A stretch of DNA of 64,000 nucleotides from Plenodomus lindquistii (Eukaryota; Ascomycota; Dothideomycetes; Pleosporales; Leptosphaeriaceae): NCBI GenBank assembly GCA_025504975.1, contig JANUWI010000007.1:744001-808000 (forward strand). The letters run 5' to 3'. A model generated the notes under the pieces. It ran no database searches. It was not told the origin of the DNA and worked only from the letters and a program-made list of their open reading frames with translations. The position numbers and the translations under genes were made by a program. Below, in pieces: positions 57,300 through 64,000 of this stretch. Each line of letters starts with the position of its first letter. Position 1 is the stretch's first letter.

Positions 57300-59426
57300 C
57301 TATAGAATTATAGTAGTAACGCACTACTATAAAAAGTATTTTATATTAGAGCTAGCAAGAGCTAGTTAATATATAAATCCTCTCTATATAGAAAGTCTAT
57401 ATAATAGTATAATAAAAAAAAACCTTTTACTCTATTAAAACTATAATAGTAGTTAGTTTTAGAAAAATATTTATTTAATATTTTTTAACTAGAGAGTAGC
57501 CTATTAGTATTATAGTAGAATAAAATATAAAATATAGTATATATATAATATAATAATAATACTAGTAATTTAGTATAAATATAAAAAAAAAATTAGTATA
57601 GTTAAAAAAAATATAGCTTTTTTTTTTAAAAGTATAGCTAGTAGTTTAGGCTATTTAACTTTTATCTAGGTATACTAAAAAATTTTAGTATATATAGTAT
57701 AAATTTCTAATTAGCGTATATAGATTTTAGTATAGAATTTAGTTAGACTAATAAATATTTTAAAAAGCTAAAAATTATTAACTAGACTATAAATATAGTA
57801 GAGTTTTTCTATATTATTTAATAGCAGCTAAAAAAGTTTAGTAGACTATTTATTAAATACTTTAATAGCTTTTAGATAATAAACTAGATATTTAAAAAAT
57901 TTAATTTTTTTATATAAATAATATAGTTTTATATTTTTATACTAAAATTTCTAGTAGTACTAGTTAAAATTACTATATTATATTCTAAATATAAAAAAGT
58001 AGACTAGAGTTAAATATAAAAAATTTAGCTTTTTTAAAATACTAGTTATAATATATTAAAAACTCTATTAGTTATACTATTTAAAAAGCTTTATTTTTTT
58101 TATAATCTACTATTTAGTTTAGAAAGTTTTAAATATATACTATACTATTATATAAATATCTAATACTATAAAAAATACTACTTTACTTTTTAAAATATTT
58201 AGTTAATATATTTTAGTATTAGCTAAAAAGTTAGTATATTTATTACTAGTTATTCTAGTATACTCTAGCGCCTATTATATTTATATATTATAGTAGTCTA
58301 TAGCGTTCTAGAAGTTTAGAAATATTTATTAAAAAAATAGAGCTGTATTACTATATAAATACTATATAATAAATATACTATTAATATATATCTATATAGT
58401 ATAGCGCTAAAAGTTAAATATATAAAAAATAGTTTATAGCTTTTTTTACGCGCTAATAGCTTTTATATTAAAAATATAAAAATTAAAGTAAAATATACTA
58501 CTTTTTTATATAACTTTTTTACTATTCTAGTAAATTATAAAACTATAAATAATAATTTAAGTGCCTCTAAAAATTTATTCTAATCTATTTAAAAAAATAG
58601 AGATATCTAAACTAAAAAGCTAAATCTACTAGATTTTAAATATATTAAATATAGTTATTTTATTTATACTTTTAGTAGAATTTATTATAAATTTTAGTAA
58701 ATAGTATAAATTTAATAGAATAGTTTTTTATACTATAAAAAGCAGCTAGCTAAATTACTAGACTTTAGTTTAAAAGCGCTATAGGCTATCTATACCTTTT
58801 TTTTATAATATTATAAATACTTTTATTTAGTAGGTAAATAGATAGTATTTATCTACTATTTAAAAGTATATAGTAAATTATAATTTAGTTTTTTTAAAAT
58901 AGAAAACTACTAAAAAAAGTACTACTTTTTAAAAAAGTACTATAGTAGAAATTATTTACTATACTAGAACTATTCTACGCGTAGCTATTACTAATATTTT
59001 ATTAATAGTTATAATATACTAGTTTATTTAAATACTAATTTTAAAGTTATAGTTTTTATATATAATATATAGAGGCTTTTTTTTTCTAGTATACTAGTAT
59101 TTAGTTCTATAAAATAGTAATAGTATAATATAAATAATAGTTACTTTATAAAAAAAACTTACTAGAGAGCTATATATAGTTTTTATAAAGCTATAAATAT
59201 AAAATATAACTAAATAGATTTTAGCTACTTAGTAAAATACATACTTTTTAAAAATAAACTTTTTATTAAACTAGATTTCTAACTATTATAAAGCTAGCTA
59301 ATTTTAGCTCTCTCTACCTAGTTTAACTAGTACTATTATTAGAGATTTATTAATAATATAGAAAAGGGAGTAGTTATTACGTTAATATATAAAATAAATT
59401 ATTTCTATTTTTTTTAGAGTAAATAT
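57300..59426. repeat. RIP-type AT-rich repeat DNA, element not identified
   Basis: TA dinucleotides dominate, CA and TG are scarce and stops occur in every frame, as expected after repeat-induced point mutation. I could not match any part to a protein family on either strand. It may include the 3' part of another retroelement copy or a DNA transposon. Confidence 0.75.
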
Positions 59427-60389
59427 GTTACGAACTAGAAGAGAAGAAAGTAATAACTATATAGAAATAAAAAAACAAATAATTAGATAGCTAGAGCTAG
59501 TATTTTATAACTAGTAGATAATACTACTCTGCGTAGCGCATGTTCTACAGGCTTAGTAAAATAGCTGTATAGAATAAGTTATATATATTCTATAGAATTC
59601 TATAATATTCTATAGATTTTATATATAGAATAATATAGAATAGTATAGAATAATATAGAATAACGTAAGTATATAGAAATATTAAAATACCTATATAGTA
59701 GATTATATTTAACTTATATAAATAAATAAGTAATATATTTAGTTATTTTAAATATATTTATTACTCTTTTTAGAAGCGTACTTTTACTATTTTAGTAATA
59801 AACTACTATTATCTATATATAACGCCTGTTTTTAAAAACTAACCTTTATATTCTTTTTAATACTAGCTACTTTATATTATAGCTACTTAAAAAAATCTTT
59901 ACACTTTAAACACTTTAAAATAAGTAATGTTTCTATAGATACTCTAGATACTTTAACTACTAGCTACTCTAGTACTTACGTAGCTAAGCCTAACCTCTAC
60001 TTTAGAGAAAAAGCTAAGCTTAAAATATAGATCCTCTAGTATAATTATTATTTCTATATTAAAAGAAATTAAATTAATAATAATAACTAAGTTATAATTA
60101 CAACTAGCTTTATAAAAAAAAACGCTAAAAAGTAGGTTACTCTATTCTTACGTAAATATATAAATAAAAACGTTATAGATACTAAAAATACTAATCTAAT
60201 TAAAAATTAGAACGCATTTAAAAATAAACTCTAAATAATTTTTTCTTCTTTTAGAGAATTAATTATTACTAAAGAAAAAATCTAAATATTATAATAAACT
60301 AAGTCTGCTGTAGACTATATAATAATATTTTAGTAATACTAAAAATAATTTAACTAGAATAATAAAGTATTAATACGTATATATAAGTA

Positions 60390-60790
60390 AAGTTTTAAAC
60401 TAGAAGTTTATAGAGAACTTATAAAATCTAGAAGTATTATTAAAACACTAGATAACCTAGTAAAAAATATAATTTATATTAATAATAACCTATATAAACT
60501 TAAATTAGCTAAATAAAGCTATAGGTAAATATTACCTACTATAGGCAGGTAGAAGTCTAGAAAACTCTAAAGGTTATAATACTAGCCTAATAATAAATAA
60601 AGCTATTAGGCCTACTAATCTATATAATAGAGTATCTACTAAAGCTATAGTACAGAACCTATACATATTAATAATATTATTAAAAAAAAAATCTATCTAA
60701 AAAAAAGTAACTAAAAGTAGTCTAGTAAAAAGCTACTAATATACTATAAATATAGTAAAAAAGGCTACTTTATATAAAACTACTAGTCTA
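60390..60790 (+). pseudogene. Degenerate gag, C-terminal part with mutated zinc knuckle
   Basis: The frame of 60448 reads a gag-like helix (LDNLVKN, then NNNLYKLKLAK). It is followed at 60742-60783 by YYKYSKKGYFI-stop-NY, which aligns with the CCHC knuckle CxxCxxxGHxxxxC. All three Cys and the His now read Tyr, each explained by a G-to-A or C-to-T transition. The 5' part of gag (about 59.9-60.4 kb) is presumed but not traceable. Confidence 0.75.
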
Positions 60791-61999
60791 AAAACAAGGT
60801 TATACGCTAGATTAATATAGTATAAATTAAAGCACTTAATAAAAATATAGAAAATAAATAGATAATTATCTCTAGTATTAAACTACTTAATTTTAATAGT
60901 GTAGTAAGCTATTTAAATATCTCTAATACTTTAATTAGCTTATTAGATAATATAGAGGATAAAAAACTACTTTCTATTACTATAATCTAGAATTATATAT
61001 AGAAAAAAGCTCTTTCTAATAAAAAAATTAAATAATACCTAAAGTATTAGAAAGCTTTAGTAGTAAATGTAGAAAACTTAAATAATAAATATAAGTCTAT
61101 AAAAAAATACTACACTAAGTAAAAAAAAGTAGAAAAGTTTAAATTATAGTACTAAGCTACTATACCTCTACTACAGATATAAGCTATTCTAGTATAATAG
61201 AATTAAAAATTTAGTAATATAAAAGAATATTTAAAGAAAGCTACTTAATAGTTTATAAAATAGCTAACCTATAATATTAATAATAGTACTATAATAATTA
61301 ATAGCTGCGTTAAAAAATTAATATAAAAACTATAAAATATATTTAATAATAAAAAGTTTATAGTATAAGTACTATAATAGCTAAAAAATGCTATAAATTA
61401 GTAGATTGCCTATAAAAAAAACTATAATAACTAGGTTTTCTAAAAACTACAGGCATACTAAAATAGAATAATATAAAATTACTACTTAAAGAAAAAAGTC
61501 TATAGAATAAATAATACTCTAGCTAGAAAAAATAATACTCTAAAGCACTAGAGTACCTAATAAAGTAAAAGTAATAAGCGTCTAAGCTATATAGATAACT
61601 AATAAAATAAATAATATAGTAGTATATTATAGAGCTTATATACGTATAATATATATACTATTTACTATTTAGATAAAATAGAAATAGAATACTTTTTATA
61701 TTAATTTAACTACTATACGTACTAAGTATATAACTATATAGATAAAACTTACTTTAAACACCTATAGAATAAGCGCGTATAAAGCTACTTTTTAAACTTT
61801 AATAATAATAGAGCACGCATCTAGATATAAACTATTATTAATAGAATATATTATAATTAAATATAGCATATATGCTTTAATCTAGAATATAAAAAGTATA
61901 AAAATAAAAAATACTTCTATAGATTTAAAAATAAGTTTTTTTTAAACTAGCGCTATACTCTAGCCCTATAAAATATTCTATCTATATAGTAGAAGCTAT

Positions 62000-64000
62000 A
62001 GGCTTAACTAAATTTAAAGTAAAGCTTAAAAAATACACTATAATAGCTATAATAGATTTAAAGTATAAAATAAACTTTATATCTACACGTATAGTATATA
62101 TAGCAGGTCTATATCTATTAAAAAAATAAATTCTTTACTCTATAAACGTAATTAATAGTAAAACTATACCTAGTTAATCTAGAATTATATATAAAGTAAT
62201 AGAATTAAATTTAATTATTAGAAATTACTAGAAATATATAAACTTTAACGTGTTTAGCTTTTTAATACATAATATTATTTTTAGCCTTTTTTAGCTTATA
62301 AAATACAATTCTAGAATTAATTAGAGATTAAAAATGTTTTAATTTAAATACTATAAATTAGACGTAACTATAAACTAGCCTACGCATTATTATTATATAA
62401 TAGTAGATAAAAAACAAATTATAGTATATAATATAGAAAAGATTATTAGAGAATAATGCCTAAATAAAAATAACTATAAATAATATAGATTTAACTCTAT
62501 AGACACTAGCAAGGTACTACTAAGTTAATAGATAAAAGTAAAAAAAAACTATGTAACTCTAGAGATCTCTAAAAAGTATAAAGAATTTAAGCTACTTTTT
62601 TAGAAAAAGATAAGTGTAGCAGCATTGCCTAAATATAAGCCTTAGAATTATAAAATTATTCTATAAAAAGGAAAGTAACTAACTTTTAGACTAATTTACA
62701 GACTATTAGAAAAAGAACTTAAAACGCTAAAGAAGTATATTAAAATTAACTAAAAAAAAGAATTTATTTAACTCTCTAAATTACTAGTAGGCTACTCTAT
62801 TCTTTTTATACTAAAAAAAAATAGTAAGCTACAGTTATACATTAACTATAGAAAGTTTAATAACATTATAATTAAAAATTAATACCTATTACCTAATATA
62901 TTAGAGTTAAAGGATTAATTAGCCTATATAAAAATTTTTATAGTATTAGATCTATAAGGCGTATATAACTTTATCTGTATAAAAGTAGATAAAGAATAGA
63001 AAATAGTGTTTAGAATACGCTACAGCTACTATAAGTATATAGTAATACTCTTTAGTTTTACTAATACTCTAGTAATATATTAGGCTTTTATTAATAATAT
63101 TTTAAAAAAATACCTAGATATATTTATTATTATATATTTTAATAACATCTTTATATATTTAAATAATAAATAGAAACACGTCTAGTATATTAAATAAGTT
63201 CTAACTATATTTAAATAGTATAATTTATAACTAGAACCTAAAAAATACAAATAGTATAAAAAAAAAGTAGAGTTTCTAGAATATATAGTTAGCATCTATA
63301 GAGTAAAAATAAATAAAAATAAAATAAAAGTAGTTATAGACTAGCCTACACCTAAAACTATAAAAAACATCTAGTTATTCTTTAAATTTATAAACTTTAA
63401 TTAATAGTTTATTAAAAATTTCTCTAAAAAAGCAGCGCTTTTTATAAAGCTAACTAAAAAGAAATAAGTTTAAAAATAGAGATAAAATAAAGAAACTATA
63501 TTTAATAATATAAAGTAGGCATGCGTAGAACTACTAATATTAGTATCCTTTTAAAGTAGTAAACTATTATACTTTAAAATAGATATATTAGACTTTATAA
63601 TAGGCGTAGCAGTATTATAAAAATAAAATAGTAAATAGTATCTAATTATATACTACTCTAGAAAGTTTATAGTACTTAAAAAGAACTATAATATATATAA
63701 TAAAAAACTTATAGCTATTATTAACACATTAAAGCACTAGCGTATCTACGTAGAAAGCTACTTAAAACTTATAATATTTTTAAATTATAAAAACCTTATA
63801 AGCTTTACTATAATAAAAACTCTTAATAGATAACAAGTATAATAGTTAGAAATACTAGGCTAGTATAAATTTAGAATTGTATACACTTTAGATAAAAATA
63901 ATAGCTAAGCTAATACTTTTAGCTAATAAATAGATATTACAGGATCTAAAAGAATTATTAAAAATACAATTTTTAAAACTAATAAAAATAGATTATTAGA
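62000..64000 (+). pseudogene. Degenerate gypsy pol: protease, reverse transcriptase, RNase H
   Basis: One frame (positions divisible by three) can be followed through many stops. The protease region at 62046-62110 reads AIIDLKYKINFISTRIVYIA. RT landmarks include LSKLLVGYSILFVLKKNSKL near 62772 and LDL-stop-GVYNF near 62950. The catalytic YxDD box at 63135-63155 now reads YFNNIFIYL. RNase H follows (YFKIDILDFIIGVAVL near 63567, then YYSRKFIVLKKNYNIYNKKL). A tail resembling LEILGQYKFRIVYTPGK reaches about 63925. No functional protein is possible. Confidence 0.88.

Larger units (their letters stand above)
59427..64000 (+). mobile_element. RIP-decayed Ty3/gypsy LTR retrotransposon (runs off right edge)
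   Basis: Plus-strand remnants occur in canonical Ty3/gypsy order: gag with a zinc knuckle (60742-60783), aspartic protease (about 62046-62110), reverse transcriptase (about 62640-63460), RNase H (about 63560-63930). The integrase and 3' LTR would be outside the window. The start is tentative: TGTTACGAACTAGAAGAG at 59427 has the TGTTACG beginning often seen in fungal gypsy LTRs, but no second LTR is visible to confirm it. Every domain carries C-to-T and G-to-A changes and stops, so it is dead. Confidence 0.85.

Noticed and set aside
1..64000. CRISPR arrays, bacterial operons, rRNA or tRNA genes
   Set aside because: The direct repeats are microsatellites without spacers, genes have spliceosomal introns, and I saw no convincing tRNA B box or rRNA-like sequence; short RNA genes could still have been missed by eye.
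57300..64000. Mitochondrial or organellar insertion as the reason for high AT
   Set aside because: The block contains gypsy gag-pol remnants with transition-type damage and no mitochondrial genes, which fits RIP better.

Overview
The window is nuclear DNA of a filamentous ascomycete (Pezizomycotina, most likely Dothideomycetes). Genes are cut by short 47-220 bp GT-AG introns with CTAAC-type branch sites. Several genes are ascomycete-specific (het-C, the DUF6606/DUF3638 giant protein, a fungal PKS-NRPS). The right end is an extremely TA-rich block of the kind left by repeat-induced point mutation (RIP). Exon coordinates in the entries were derived by reading splice sites and codon phase by hand.

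Layout. 1-5.2 kb: N-terminal part of a giant DUF6606/DUF3638 protein (runs off the left edge). 6.3-21.5 kb: ordinary conserved genes, namely a low-complexity hypothetical protein, a RING/TRAF-type zinc-finger protein, a syntaxin-8-like SNARE, an EF-hand mitochondrial carrier (SAL1/SCaMC type), cyclin C, a small conserved fungal protein ending in RRW, and a small putative mitochondrial protein. They are separated by two long gene-poor gaps (15.6-18.1 and 18.7-20.9 kb). 21.6-28.4 kb: a 1,024-residue ankyrin-repeat protein divergent from a het-C homologue whose gene has a GC-AG intron and an 8-nt micro-exon. 29.2-32.1 kb: HSP10, whose first coding exon is only the ATG and which has a perfect heat-shock element upstream, divergent from a mitochondrial-type tRNA(Ile)-lysidine synthase.

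32.4-56.5 kb is a complete-looking secondary-metabolite cluster. It holds a 4,022-residue highly reducing PKS-NRPS (KS-AT-DH-MT-[no ER]-KR-ACP-C-A-T-R, 11 exons), a small lipocalin-like protein divergent from it, a CYP52-like P450, an uncharacterised fungal protein, a 2-oxoglutarate/Fe(II) oxygenase, a TOXE-like bANK regulator (bZIP-type basic region plus ankyrin repeats), a LovC-type trans-enoyl reductase, and a UDP-glycosyltransferase. Expected logic: PKS plus trans-ER build a methylated reduced polyketide; the NRPS half adds one amino acid; the terminal R domain, with its YxxxK motif intact, releases an aldehyde; the oxygenases and glycosyltransferase decorate it; the bANK protein controls expression. 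A CAGGTG(A) motif recurs upstream of most cluster genes. I do not recognise the product.

57.3-64 kb is RIP-decayed repeat DNA. The right two thirds is a plus-strand Ty3/gypsy retrotransposon with recognisable but destroyed gag zinc knuckle, protease, reverse transcriptase and RNase H, running off the right edge.
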